Source: Nannochloropsis oceanica
Taxonomy: Eukaryota; Sar; Eustigmatophyceae; Eustigmatales; Monodopsidaceae
Direction: 5' to 3'
DNA: 64,000 nucleotides
Assembly: GCA_004519485.1 (NCBI GenBank)
Contig: CP038111.1
Span: 440,001 to 504,000, forward strand
This document shows positions 1 to 10,689 of this stretch, one piece after another. The notes beneath the pieces were generated by a model. It was not told where the DNA came from. It worked only from the letters and a program-made list of their open reading frames with translations, and did no database searches. Made by a program: the position numbers and the translations under genes. How positions within the stretch are numbered: the stretch's first letter is position 1; each line of letters begins with the position of its first letter.

Positions 1-331
1 GTGACGGGGGAGGTTTGCGGCAATGAAATGAAGCCGCGAAATCATTTCGCGGCCTCAAACTGCCTCAATTGACGGCGCAGTGTAAACACGGATCCTACTT
101 GTCCCATCTACTGACAAACCTACGAGACAGGCCGTGAAATGAAGCCGTGGAAAGCGTTCGGGGCCTCAACACGCGGGGGGAATGGGGAGGTTTAAGGCCG
201 TAAAATGAGGCCGTAAAATGAGGCCGCGAAATGTTTTTGCGGCCTCAACTGACGGTGCAGTGTAAAGGGGGTGGTTTAGGTTAATGAGGCCGCGAAAAAT
301 TTTTGCGGCCTCAACTGACGGCGCAGTGTAT
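1..331. repeat. Cluster of short hairpin-forming repeats
   Basis: Three clear units and one degraded unit share a core built as an inverted repeat of GAGGCCGCGAAA and TTTGCGGCCTC, followed by a tail close to AACTGACGGCGCAGTGTA. Cores lie at 33-53 (a perfect 10-bp stem with a one-base loop), 220-246 and 286-312; a degenerate unit sits near 138-171. Spacing is irregular, 65-100 bp. The repeats contain no supported gene. The palindromic core and conserved flank suggest remains of a small non-coding mobile element or a local satellite that may continue to the left of the window. The family is not recognised. Confidence 0.75.
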
Positions 332-1000
332 TTGAAGGAGAGAGTTCCTCTCATATTAGATCATACTTATCCATCATCTAGCGATCTCCCTAGTCTTGTC
401 CATGCTTGTACTTGTAAATCTATAGCTTACTGGGAGTATCGGACTGATACTAAAGAAGCTATGATATACTGTAGTATGAAGATATAAGCCTGACCACCTT
501 TGGCTAGGTTTAGACGCTAATTACAGTATTTACTCGCAAAGCTCTCTCAAATGATCTACAGCTCGGATCGAAGCACCTTCTTAAATTCTGCACTAAGTCA
601 TCCTCCTCCTGTCATCAAGGACCCCACGCTGTAGATAAAAGGAATTGCTTTCTTAAGCATCGGTCGGGCATCATGATGCATTTCCCACACATTTCGAAAT
701 CGAAAAGGTAGGAGCAGCAATACGGTTCGCCACCTAATATGTCCCGTGGACACGTGATTTCACATCACGTGAATGTTCCCCGCAAGAGGACATTCTGTGG
801 TGCTTGCCTCCATTGAACCTGTGGACAGGCGTCGTGTTGTACTGGGACGCTCGGAAAGAGCGTCCTCTTTTTCACAATGCCGTGCCGTGCAGGTTTCGTA
901 TTTTTGGGTCCAAAGATGCACCATTTACCACTTCCCCATTCCTCCTTCAAGATACCCAGGCCCAGAGTGTCAGCGGCAGGAGCAGGAGCAGCCAGGCAAG
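332..1000. other. Intergenic, no gene seen
   Basis: This stretch lies between the hairpin repeats and the first exon of the phosphatase inhibitor gene. Only short overlapping open frames are present and none resembles a known protein. The right half probably holds the promoter and 5' UTR of the inhibitor gene. Confidence 0.5.
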
Positions 1001-2123
1001 ATGGGCGACAACAACGACGACGAGAGGGGCAGGAGAGGGTACGTGTGATAGGCACGATGGCTGGGAGGGGTGGATTGACCGACTACATGAGTGAGGCACG
1101 ACGTAGTGGGCAAATGCGGATCGATTTCCTTTAGCGTGAGCCCCTGTCAATCATACACCAGCACCACACTTTCCCATTCCTTATCTTCCAAGTAGCATCC
1201 GATGGGATGAGGAAACGATTGCGGAGCACGATAAGCTTCGTGGGACCCGACAAAAGGTATGTTGTCCTGCCCTCTTCAGATTCCTGTCGATGTGTCTTGA
1301 TGTTGACGCTATACACCCATGTCCTCTATTTGTGCTGTATCGACGCGTATGCGTGATCGCACTCTTACCTTTTTCGTCTTTCTGTACTCCACGCGCTCAT
1401 TTAAACTACTCCAATTCATGGACACCATCATCTCAACCTCCCTACCCACCTCCCCACCTACCCCCACCACAGATCGATGAACCCCCTACGCCGTACCACG
1501 TGTCCTACGAGCCAGCCGACGCCGAAGACAGCAATATGGACATTGGTATTCCTGATGGAGGAGGAAGAGGGGGACGTCAAGGGAGCTACGGCACCGAAAG
1601 CATCAGCAGCAGCTACGGTGGCAACGACGTTGGGGGCCCTTTCGACCAACACCGAGTGTCCCGCTCGGGGTCTGTGTGTTCGGGTCCCGACACGCCGGGC
1701 GATGCTGCGAAGAAAACACAACCTAGTTATCTTGCTGAGAACTGGCAAGCCCTTACAACAGCCCTAGAGCAAGCGGCCCGGAACCGCGAAGCCTTAATCT
1801 CCCGCTCTTCCTCCTCCTCCTCTGCCTCTGGAAGTGGAGGGGGGGAGTCGTTCTCGCCATCTATGTCCAGGAGTGGCAGCTCAAGCAATAGCAGTAGGAG
1901 GGAGAGGGCAACCAGTTTTTCGTCTGACTCGGACATCGAGAGATTGGCAGAGGAGAAAAGGATAAAGTGTCCCGAGCATAAGGCATTTGCCCAGAAGAGG
2001 TTGAGTCATTATGATGAGTATAAGAGGCTGCAGGAGTGGAGGCAGGCGCATGAGAAAGAGGAGGAGGAGGAGGAGGAGGAGGAGGAAGAAGAAGAGGGAA
2101 GGGAGGAGGGACGGGATGCATAG
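1001..2123 (+). CDS. PPP1R2: Protein phosphatase 1 inhibitor 2 (I-2/GLC8 family)
   Basis: Three exons join in phase: 1001-1038, 1193-1256 and 1473-2123, with GTACGT and GTATGT donors, giving about 250 aa. Exon 2 encodes the family hallmark RWDEETIAEHDKLRGTRQK. Exon 3 opens with IDEPPTPYH, the conserved segment whose threonine is the GSK3 phosphosite in animal and yeast homologues. Near the C terminus KAFAQKRLSHYDEYKR matches the FxxxRKxHYdE motif that sits over the PP1 active site. Family role: intrinsically disordered regulator and inhibitor of type 1 phosphatase in nucleus and cytosol. The classical N-terminal GILK motif is not seen, so an upstream exon may be missing. The protein ends in poly-Glu encoded by a GAG repeat (about 2055-2096). 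Identity is firm; the start is moderate. Confidence 0.88.
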
Positions 2124-2340
2124 GAGAAGGGACCGAGGGAGGGAGATGAGTGATGAAAAGGCAGAGGATGGAGGGGAAGGGAGCAGCGGTGGCAGGGGTG
2201 TGAAATGTAGAGGAAAGAAGATAAAGCAAGCCAACAAAATCAATGGTGAACATAGGAAGGAATTCGTTAAGGAGAAGAGAGAGGCGATATGTTTGCAAAT
2301 GATCTCACTGGCTCCCTCGTGAAATGTTTGCCCTGGATCG

Positions 2341-2505
2341 AGATGCCCACTCTCTCTCTCACTCTCTCACCCACACACCCACCCACCCTCCCACCCTCCA
2401 ACCCATACAGACACACGCATACGCACACACACACAGGCATAAACACAGGAATACACACACATAAGCATACATGCACATACGCACGCACACACACACAGAG
2501 GAAAG
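2341..2505. repeat. CT- and CA-rich microsatellite tract
   Basis: An imperfect run of CT dinucleotides (2349-2370) passes into CACC/CCAC and then CA-rich simple sequence up to about 2500. It lies in the short spacer between the inhibitor-2 stop and the GST start. The hydrophobic or Val/Cys-rich frames across it are repeat artefacts. Confidence 0.8.
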
Positions 2506-2625
2506 AACGATATCAAGTCCAACACGGTTCGACCCTCGCGTTTCCTTTCCTTAAATGCTGAGTCCATTTGCCGACCCTTTTCCCTTTCCTGTCTTCCCCC
2601 CACCCACACAAGACAGGAGACGTTG

Positions 2626-3477
2626 ATGCGGCCCCTACAAGAGAAAAGATCAAGAGGGACACTCAGCCTCGCGGGCCAAAAACTTCCGCTTTCCTCCGTT
2701 CTCCATCTTCTCATCCTAGCCCTCGTGCACCATACACTCGCCTTCACTACTTCGCCTCCCATGACGCGAACAAGGATGTCTGCTGCTGCTGCTGCTGCGG
2801 GTGATCCCTCCGACCCAAGCCGCCTCCGCCTCGTGACCAACAAAAAATGCCCCTTTGCACAAAAAGCATGGATTGCCCTCGACGCTTACTATCACAGCAA
2901 CGGCAAGAGTATCCAGACTGGTAACGGCGACATCAGCGGATCCACAGCCATAGCTGCAAGCTCAGGGGGCTACGAATTGCTGGAAGTGGGGTTATATGGA
3001 GGGAATGGCAAGCCAGGCTGGTTCAGAGAGATAAGCCCCAAAGGACAGGTACCTGTTTTGTGGTTGCCCAGCGGTCGTATTATCATTGAGAGTGACGTTA
3101 TTTTAGACCACCTCACCACCCTCCCGGAGCCCAACCCTCTGATCCCTCCTTCCCACGAGGCCTACAGACAATGGCAGGCCATCTTAGTACCATTTCTTAA
3201 GACAGCTCGTACAGCTATCGAGCATGGGGATGATGCCTCCCTTTTCTCCGCCTTGTCGCAACTCGAGGAACAAATTCCCACCCCTGGTCCTTTTTTGGCC
3301 GGCGCGACATTTTCTGTGGCAGACTGCAGTGTCCTACCATTCATGCAGCGGTTAAACGATAAGTACCAGGAGGTGGTGGAGAAGGCAGCGCCGAGTCTGA
3401 ATGCATGGTATGCGCTCGCTCAAAAAGAGCGGTGTTTTCAGGCGACGCGTGTGGGGGAATACTGGATGTGGTGGTGA
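2626..3477 (+). CDS. Glutathione S-transferase, omega/lambda (Cys) type, plastid-targeted
   Basis: A single-exon gene of about 283 aa. Residues 22-40 form a hydrophobic signal-like segment ending LAFTTSPP, the A-F step of a heterokont bipartite plastid signal, followed by a transit-like stretch. The thioredoxin-fold domain starts near residue 67 and carries KKCPFAQKAW, with Cys75 as the expected catalytic cysteine of omega/lambda/DHAR-type GSTs. PKGQVPVLW (cis-proline loop) and IIESDVILDHL (glutathione gamma-glutamyl site) follow, then an all-helical C-terminal domain with FSVADCSVLPF. Family role: thiol transfer, dehydroascorbate reduction or deglutathionylation; the substrate cannot be read from sequence. 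The ATG at 2626 is chosen because it precedes the signal segment; a later ATG at 2761 would remove targeting. Confidence 0.87.
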   Translation: MRPLQEKRSRGTLSLAGQKLPLSSVLHLLILALVHHTLAFTTSPPMTRTRMSAAAAAAGDPSDPSRLRLVTNKKCPFAQKAWIALDAYYHSNGKSIQTGNGDISGSTAIAASSGGYELLEVGLYGGNGKPGWFREISPKGQVPVLWLPSGRIIIESDVILDHLTTLPEPNPLIPPSHEAYRQWQAILVPFLKTARTAIEHGDDASLFSALSQLEEQIPTPGPFLAGATFSVADCSVLPFMQRLNDKYQEVVEKAAPSLNAWYALAQKERCFQATRVGEYWMWW

Positions 3478-4023
3478 GAGGTGGTTGAAAGATAAGAGGG
3501 GAGAGTTTTCCCCCTTGCCCTTCCACCGATTGCTTTTGCGAAAGGAACGAGAAAGAGTAAGAATGAAAAACCAACTTTATACAACAATCATTAAAAGAAT
3601 CAAAAGACATCACAGGCCAAACAAGTTCGTGTCCCGGGACGGCAATGGGGCACGTAACATCCTACGGGTGTACCGCGGCAAGATATGCGGACACTCTATG
3701 TGTAGCGTTCCCGCTGACCTCTTCTTTTATCCTCCTTCCCCTTCTCCTCCTGGCCCTGTGTGGGCCGTCCGGGGACTTTGCCTGGTCGAAAAACCTGTCA
3801 AAGTCGCTAGAAAAACTGGGACAAGGAAATAAGGGGTGAATATGCAACAATTTCTTGTTGGAAGGCTCCCCCTCGTATGCAAGACCTCGAAGACGCAGGT
3901 AGCATGCGATAGTTCTAGAGGGATGTAGGAACGCCAAAAGAACTAGAAATACATGTTGTTTGTCTTTTGTTTGTTCCCTTCTTTTCCTCGTCCTCCATTT
4001 CGTCCTCGCCGTCCTCCGCTCTC
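3478..4023. other. Convergent intergenic region
   Basis: This is the space between the 3' ends of the GST (plus) and PDCD2 (minus) genes. It holds pyrimidine-rich stretches on the plus strand next to the PDCD2 stop. A 64-codon open frame at 3645-3839 has a leucine-rich stretch but no recognisable homology and is not called as a gene. Confidence 0.5.
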
Positions 4024-5622
4024 TCACGCCATCGGCTTTTGCCGCCACACGAATTCCTCTACATAACTTCCCTCTTCCTCTCCCCCTCCCTCCCCTCCAC
4101 CACCCCCACAGCTCTTCATACACGTATACACGGCCAATGTTCCCCAATCCATCGCCCCCAACCTGAACCCTTCACCAGGCTTACTCGGAAAAATCGCCTG
4201 TGAATCCACTCTCAAATAATGCAACAGTTGGGGCATCACCTGAAATTCAAATGCTCTTCTACCTCCACACCTCTCACAAGCGGGCACATCAATATCTATA
4301 GAAGGCTGGTCTTCTTCGGAGACCCATAAAGGGGCTTTATCATTCCACCTCGCATACCTCAATATCTGCTCTGGTTCCCTCCCTATCACAGCCAGAAAAC
4401 GCAAGCTTTGCCGATCTTTTAATGAAAACTTTGCCCCCGTTGCTTCGTCCAGATGTCGTTGACCAACACGGGCGTCGTCGTCTGTCTCGTTTACTACCAC
4501 ATCTCGGTACTTTTTCAGAAGAGCCGCGTTACCGTCATCCTCCTTGTTCTTCCCCTGCCCTTCTCCCTCTTCTCGCTTCTCTTCCTCAATCACGATTTCA
4601 AACTCAGGAAAGACAGACAAAGAGGGGGGTGGGGAATCTCGTGCTTCTGGTGCTGCTGGTGCTGCTGGTGCTGCTGGTGCTGCTGCTCCTTCCCCTCTTC
4701 CTTCTCCTTCTGCTGGTGCTGATCCGTTCGTCGCCGTCGCATCATCAGTCCCACCCTCCATTTCGTGGCACTGCCCTTCCGCATCCCCTTTCCCGTTCCA
4801 TAGTCCTTTACACACGTGTTTATGTCCCGCTTTCCATCCCTCCTTCTGATGGGTCCGGGTGCAGTAATTCACACCCTTGCAACCCGCACATACCTTATCC
4901 GCGCCCTGCCCACACAAGTCACAGGTCTTCGCCGCCAGACTCTCCCTCGCCTCCCTCATCTCTTTCAACTCCACCTTCTTACTTCTCCCGCTGTCCCCAA
5001 CATAAGCGTAGAATGCATTCTTTCTCGAAAGCTGACACCGTAGGACCTTGATACAACCTTTCCCGTAACACCGAGGCTTGCGACACGCAAACACATATAA
5101 CACACGATGAAATGCCTCCATAGGTTCGTCCAATGGGCAATATATCTGCAAAATAAAAACGAGTGGGTCCTGACATGATGCACAATCCAACATAGCGCGT
5201 GAGGGAAGATCGCGTGGGTTGAGCCAGATGGGTTTCCCTCCCACCTTTCCCCCATCCCATTCATGCCAGTCTGGATCTTGAAAGAGCAACTTGCCTTTTA
5301 GCTCTGAGGTAATGGACTCCACAAAGCCAAGCTGCACGCCATCGTCGTCCTTTCCGCTCGAAGACTCATCGTCACTGTCGTCGTCATCCTCCTTTTGGCA
5401 GCCTTTCGTGGCGGAGGGCGGGGCCGAGGCGGAGAATGGAGAGGATGGTTTGCTTCCCTCCGTGGGCTTGTTGTCTTCGGACAAGCCCTTGCTGATACCC
5501 ACCGTTTCCCAACTCACCTCCTCTTCCTTCACGGCTTCGCCCTCATCATGACCTTGCGGTGGTGTTGAGGGCACTCCGGGTTCCGCCTCCGCCAAGCCCG
5601 CTTGAGCTGCCTCGGCCGCCAT
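4024..5622 (-). CDS. PDCD2: Programmed cell death protein 2 (PDCD2/Zfrp8) with MYND zinc finger
   Basis: One uninterrupted exon of about 532 aa. After a low-complexity acidic N terminus (about 1-95), LGFVESI and the WDGGKVGGKPIWLNP segment open the TYPP-type PDCD2 N-terminal domain with CxxC pairs (CASC). A MYND finger lies at about 234-271 (CDLCG, CAGC, YCTRTHQ, HKHVC). An Ala/Pro/Gly linker follows, then the PDCD2_C domain (about 360-532) with PACERCGGRRAFEFQVMPQLL and DWGTLAVYTC. Family role: dedicated chaperone of ribosomal protein uS5 (Rps2), needed for small-subunit biogenesis. The ATG at 5622 is the first in frame. A GCT/GGT repeat codes Ala-Pro repeats. Divergent from the secreted-protein gene on its right. 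Confidence 0.93.
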   Translation of the reverse strand: MAAEAAQAGLAEAEPGVPSTPPQGHDEGEAVKEEEVSWETVGISKGLSEDNKPTEGSKPSSPFSASAPPSATKGCQKEDDDDSDDESSSGKDDDGVQLGFVESITSELKGKLLFQDPDWHEWDGGKVGGKPIWLNPRDLPSRAMLDCASCQDPLVFILQIYCPLDEPMEAFHRVLYVFACRKPRCYGKGCIKVLRCQLSRKNAFYAYVGDSGRSKKVELKEMREARESLAAKTCDLCGQGADKVCAGCKGVNYCTRTHQKEGWKAGHKHVCKGLWNGKGDAEGQCHEMEGGTDDATATNGSAPAEGEGRGEGAAAPAAPAAPAAPEARDSPPPSLSVFPEFEIVIEEEKREEGEGQGKNKEDDGNAALLKKYRDVVVNETDDDARVGQRHLDEATGAKFSLKDRQSLRFLAVIGREPEQILRYARWNDKAPLWVSEEDQPSIDIDVPACERCGGRRAFEFQVMPQLLHYLRVDSQAIFPSKPGEGFRLGAMDWGTLAVYTCMKSCGGGGGEGGGEEEGSYVEEFVWRQKPMA

Positions 5623-6086
5623 CACAATCTAGCAGGAAGCTTTGCTCTGCGGAAAGCGACTTGCAAAGACCACCGCTGCAATTTTGTGCCTGAATGTAAG
5701 ATTTAGCGGTAACGTCCGAGGTTAGTGCAAGCAACGATGCCGCAAAATGCGCAGCCACAAGGATTCCCTTGATCCACCTCCCCTGGAAACGGCTTTCGCC
5801 GCGTTTGTGCTGCTCCTGCCGTGTGTGCTCGCGAAGCCTGGCCCTCTCGGCTCCCCGCATGTGCTGAATTTGGCGGCAAAATGGAGTAACAAGCGCCTCA
5901 CACGCTACAACCATCAACATGCTTATGTGCCCTGCGATGGCATACGATCATAAAAGTCATGCTTTCCTCCTAGCTCGGCCCACATGCCCCCTTTCAATCG
6001 AGCCCCTCACGACACTGTCAACCGATTCGATGCGCATTAACCACAGCACAATAAAAGCACCACCAGCCGAGAGGACTGGCCAAAAA
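5623..6086. promoter_or_regulatory. Divergent 5' region, PDCD2 / secreted protein gene
   Basis: A 464-bp space separates two outward-facing start codons and must hold both promoters or one shared promoter. No TATA box or other named element is convincing, and no gene is seen. Confidence 0.45.
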
Positions 6087-7802
6087 ATGCGTCCGATAAT
6101 GGCAGCCATCCACATACTTGTGGCGATGCTTCTCGTTGTCTCCAGGTAAGTCCACATCACGCTCCTCATGCTTTCGATCCTTCCACCAGCTGCCTATTCT
6201 GGCCTCGCTCACTGTCGGCCACACGCATCCACACCACAACACCATAGCGCGAACAAGAAGGCAGCTCTCTATCATGCCAAAAAACTCCGTGAAAAGGGGG
6301 CAGCTGTTGCCATTGAGGCTTCGGGATACGCCGAGGATGTGCATACATTCAAGGAGCTCGAGTCCAAGCTGTCCGGATGCCACCTCAAGGGGCCCTGCGC
6401 CTGGCAGTTCAGCTTCACGCCCACTGACGTCAGTGTCATCGCACCGGAGCCCCATGTCATTTACCACTACTCCTTGCACACCATGTTTGAGCATGACACG
6501 ACCGTCTATCGCATCCGGGGCCAATTTCCCAAGGTACGCTATTTCTCCGTGCAGACCTACACCTTCTTGCGGCAGCCCATCGACGGCATAGCCGACTACC
6601 ACATGACGCCTTCCACTGGCATCAATCCCTTTCTTAATCGTGTGAATTCTTCAGATGATAACGGGCACTACGAGGTTTACTTCACAGCCAACGGCGACCA
6701 CGGTTACCCTAACGAGCTCCGCGCCTACCAACCAGACCGCGGCCTGACGACGCTGCGCGGCGGGAAAAACACGTCCTTCAACCTCTTCACCATGGCTATC
6801 CGTTTTTATGCCTCCGATCCAAGCAATGACCAGAGCGTGATCTGGGGCCGGGGCCCGTCGCTGTTTGGGTTCGTGGATCCGCCCACAGTGGAGTGGCGCA
6901 AGCACGACAACGGCGCATGGCAGGTTATTCCTCAGTGCTCCCCTACAGAACAGCAGTGCAACACTGCCATCTTGGACAGCTTCATGAGCTTTCCACAATT
7001 TCTTTTACCCCTTCGTGACATCCCTGGCTTCATTTGCCCCGTGGCAGAGAAGGACAAGATTAACTCCGACTTTTACCTGTGGCGAGCGAAGCTCCCCCAA
7101 ATTCTTGATTTGTATATTGGCTTCAAAAATTCAGACGTCACTTACCTTTACTGGTGTGACATTGCCGCACGGATGGGCAAAGACTTTGTGCTCAAGATCA
7201 CCGGTACTCTGGGAAGCACGCCCAAGGGTTTGTATGACGAGCCGTTGGTGTCGCACCCGTGGGAGTACGACTCCCGCTACATCTCCTTTCACGCCGTGGA
7301 CCTGCGCCCACCCATCCCTTCCTACTCGGCTATCTACGACGGAGACCTGTGGGCGAAACATGGCCCGGGCTGGAATCGGCAGTACACCATAATCTCGGCA
7401 GAGGATGAGTCCGTGGCGGAGGCATGCGGACTTCTGGACCGTAGCAAGGATTCGTTCCTCGCTTTCAGTCGCGCCGATGGGAATATGAGCTCTCGGCATG
7501 TGGCGACTCCTGGCATTATCTACCGAGAAATTTTGCCGCGCATCACACGTTTGAAAGAAGGCGGCAAGTCTCCCACGGACGTGGCCCAGCAGTGTGGCAT
7601 GGAGACTGACCTCCCCGATGCCGTGTCGAGCGAAGACATTGCTAGCTCTTCCATGGGCATGGGTGGCCACGCTCTGAAGAAGCCTCACAACCCCCAGTGC
7701 GACGATCCCAACTTCTCCCGTCTCGTGATGCAAGAGCGCTATCCCGAGATAGCCGTCTACCACTGCGATGTGAATTCTGGCGTTGCTACGCTACTCGCGT
7801 AA
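6087..7802 (+). CDS. Unrecognised secreted or luminal protein, DUF1254/1214-like pattern
   Basis: Two exons: 6087-6145 and 6248-7802, joined AG|C in phase with a GTAAGT donor, giving about 537 aa. Exon 1 is essentially a signal peptide (IHILVAMLLVVSS). The mature protein has an N-terminal helix, then a beta-rich region with YRIRGQFPKVRYFSVQTY, DDNGHYEVYFT and FTMAIRFYASD. It contains about ten cysteines and a potential N-glycosylation site (NTSF). The run of Tyr/Phe-rich strands followed by a PN-L block recalls the DUF1254/DUF1214 beta-sandwich proteins, but the likeness is weak. No catalytic motif, membrane anchor or ER retention signal is seen. The coding sequence lacks the triplet repeats common in its neighbours. 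Function unknown; the gene model is well supported. Confidence 0.8.
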
Positions 7803-8516
7803 TTGCAGAGAAAATGTGTACTATAGGAAAAGACAAAAAGAATGGCAAGAGAGTAAAAGCAACCGAGCATCCTACCACTTGAGTCAAACAATATCAAAAT
7901 ATATTGCAATAACAAAGCCAAAGGTGAACATCTATCCCAGCAACTAATCGTTTTTGTTTTTCCCCTCTGATCTCTGCTTTCACGCGCAGCCTGCCACCGT
8001 ATGAATGCGTAGAAAAGGTCAAGATTTACATTAACAAGAGTTTGGTAATTGCCATGTCTTATCAAAGAAAGTGAAGGGGCAGGTGGCTAAAAAATAAACA
8101 GGCATCTACCTTCGACTACACAGGTATGCCTATCACCAAAGCAAGGGGGTAGGAGGTTAATTGCGATGTTGCGACAGATGGCAAGGTAACTTTGCGTTTG
8201 CTGCTTCCTTTGGCCCTGTCTTAACTGGTAGAAGTGAATTTCTCGGGGAGAACGAGAGAATCAAGAAGGGCGGGTATTGCAAGAGACAAACAAGTCCCGA
8301 AGAGCACGGCCCACCTGCTGCCTACAACTTCGCATGCTACACCAAAATTTCCCTCATACCCGGTCAATTCATGTACACATAGCTCTTACACTCCACTTGA
8401 CACCCTCTTCTTCCACTCAGGTCGCTTCCCGTGGCAGAGGGCCCGTGGTTTGCTGAGTTCCCTTACCCAGTACCATTAATTGTTCTTCCAGGCGACATCC
8501 GCATCTTCCCCCCCTC
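7803..8516. other. Intergenic, no gene seen
   Basis: This space lies between two plus-strand genes and includes the 3' UTR of the secreted protein gene and the promoter and 5' UTR of the PSI-domain gene. Only short frames without resemblance are present. Confidence 0.5.
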
Positions 8517-9866
8517 ATGTCAATCATCGCCACCAGCAGCGCCATCTCTACAGCACCCACAAGCGCAAAAACATGTTCAGGCACATCCCCAAAGAGAAAG
8601 AGCAACAATCGCCCCCGCTCCTTCGTTGGCGTCCTCTCTCTCCTCCTCTTCATCCTCGCCCTCCAACTTCGCAGCGTCCACGCAGAATCCTGCGCCTCGT
8701 TCACCGACTGCTTCACGTGCAGCAATAGCAGCTTCTCCTGTCATTGGTGTGGAGCAGACAACAAATGTCACACCATCGGCTCTCCTTACGGCTGCTTGAC
8801 AGGCGTCAACTGCTATACAAGCAAAGCATGCGTCCGCTCTGAGCCTCAACCCATGCCCCATCCTACCCCTTCTGGCTCGGTGTTGGTGGGGTTAGGCGTC
8901 TTCCTCCTATCCTCACTCCTTTGCACAAGTGCTTGTTTTTTTGTGGCAAATGAGTACGTGCATCACGCTACGGTGGTCCGCGTGGAGAAAGATCCAAATT
9001 ACCAGGAATTGCGGGCGTTTGATGACGAGGAGGAGGAGGGAGGGAGTGAAGGAGCATGGGGCGGAGCTCGACGAGGGCCTGGAAGGGGCAGCAGCCCCAT
9101 CGATAGCGTCTATGTACGAGGAGGAGGCATCGAGAGCGATATATGGGACCCTATCCCGAGAATAACAGTGATTGAACGCTCTCGGTTTTTGATAATATTT
9201 TCAAAGCTCATTCGAGCCATGCTTGTTCTGGCCGTGGGGTGGCTAGTGCTGGTGGCAGTGGCTGTGTTGCTGTATACTCCACAGATGCCCGATGTGAATG
9301 TGTGTAATACGGCCTTGGATTGGGGCTCGATCTTCTCGGGCTTCGAAAAGTTGAAACTGGAGGCCGACTATCAATTATTGCTGTCCGTGTAAGTATTTTT
9401 TTTATTGATTATTCAACTAACTAACGAATTAACAAATTGATTGCCCTAGTTGATCATTAGTTCATTCATGTCTGAACTGATTGTTCCTCTATTCCTCTCT
9501 CTCGCCCTCAGTTACAACCCTAACAGGCTCGACGTCGCCATCACTTCAGGGCAAGGCGTCTTTAAGCACGACCATGAGCCAATCGGGCAAGTCGAAATCT
9601 CCCCCTTTGTAATCAAAGGTGGGGCAATCACTGATGTTCTTGTCACTTTAGTCTTCACCCCTTCCGTGTGGAAAAGCCTCCAATTAGACTTGGCCTTTCA
9701 AACAGGCTCGTTAATGGTTATGGTGGATGTAAATGTTGCCGGTAGAGTGATATGGAAGAAGAGAAGGTTGTTTCCATTCGCCTACAATCTACAGAACTAT
9801 TTTATTCATGTGGGTACGGAGACGACGAGTGGTCCCAGACATTTGTGTAATTGTACGGCTTGGTAG
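8517..9866 (+). CDS. PSI-domain membrane protein with C-terminal LEA2/WHy-like domain
   Basis: Two exons, 8517-9388 and 9512-9866, join GT|T in phase (donor GTAAGT), giving about 408 aa. Order of parts: a basic N terminus; a signal-anchor (SFVGVLSLLLFILALQL); a cysteine-rich PSI domain at about residues 59-105 (CASFTDCFTC, CHWCGADNKC, GCLTGVNC, CVRS); a first membrane segment at about 120-145; a charged Glu/Gly/Arg cytosolic segment; a second membrane segment (AMLVLAVGWLVLVAVAVLLY); then a domain with VYNPNRLDVAITSGQGVF, which matches the start of LEA2/WHy domains, and further beta strands. PSI modules normally act in extracellular binding; LEA2 domains occur on membrane-anchored proteins in plants. 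The combination is unusual. The role is unknown and topology is inferred. Confidence 0.82.
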
Positions 9867-10689
9867 CACGTAAGCGTGGGTTGGAAGGGAGGAGGGGAGG
9901 AGGGGATGTGATATATTTCGACATGTACAGAAGGAAAAGAAGACATACATAAAGCAACAATAGAAATGGTGTGAAGAGAGGCGCTCAAATTCTGGCTAGG
10001 ATTTTTTTAAAGTAAGACGAAAAATCGGTGAACAGAAACACAAAGACAAATCAGTCTTCATCGTCGTGGTAAAACAGGTTGACTTTTTCGTTTCCCTCGT
10101 AGGACACCTGCCTGTTTTATCTTTTATTTGTGAATGGAGGATTGTCGCGGCAGCGTCAAGCCACCACTATTTCCTCAGTATATGTGGGTGATCGCGGGGA
10201 CTGGGGGACGCATATGTCATTTCCCGGGTATTGTATTTACCTCTCGTTTCTTCTATCTAGTCCCTCTTTTCCTTTGCTATCCTCCGCAATCGCCCGTCAA
10301 GTATCATTACATCTCCACGCATTAACCGCTCGCTTCCCATGCTTATTCTTCTTGTCCCTTGTTTTTATAACCACAGGACTGACTTACATACACTCAAACA
10401 CTCTCTCAATTTCCCTCTCACATAAGCTTACACAACGACTGACACAGACACGACGCACAAGCTTTCCCTGAGCTCCGATTACCATTTCCCCTAGATTCTG
10501 TCTCTTCAATCCCTTCGCGCCTATAGGTCCTCTCTCTTTACATTAGCACCACCGGTACATGCCTTCCTCCTCGCCTTTGCCTCTTACGCCTTGCCCGTTA
10601 TAGCAGGCCTTGTCGCACCTAGATCTACACCCCTTCTCACGATTAGTCCCTCCCACCTCTATCGCTCGATTCACTCACCACATACGTAC
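9867..10689. other. Convergent intergenic region
   Basis: This space lies between the 3' ends of the PSI protein gene (plus) and the transporter gene (minus). It has purine-rich sequence just after the PSI gene stop and pyrimidine-rich sequence toward the transporter stop, as expected for two facing 3' UTRs. No gene is seen. Confidence 0.5.

Noticed and set aside
1-331. CRISPR-like array or telomeric repeat at the left edge
   Set aside because: Units are too few, irregularly spaced and diverged, the organism is eukaryotic, and there is no short G-rich telomere unit.
1861-2298. Minus-strand frames rich in Pro, Leu and Ser opposite the inhibitor-2 gene
   Set aside because: They are the antisense of the Glu- and Ser-coding triplet repeats of a confirmed gene.
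3645-3839. 64-codon plus-strand frame with a leucine-rich stretch
   Set aside because: It lies in a convergent 3' spacer, has no recognisable motif, and overlapping frames on the other strand are equally open because of pyrimidine-rich sequence.
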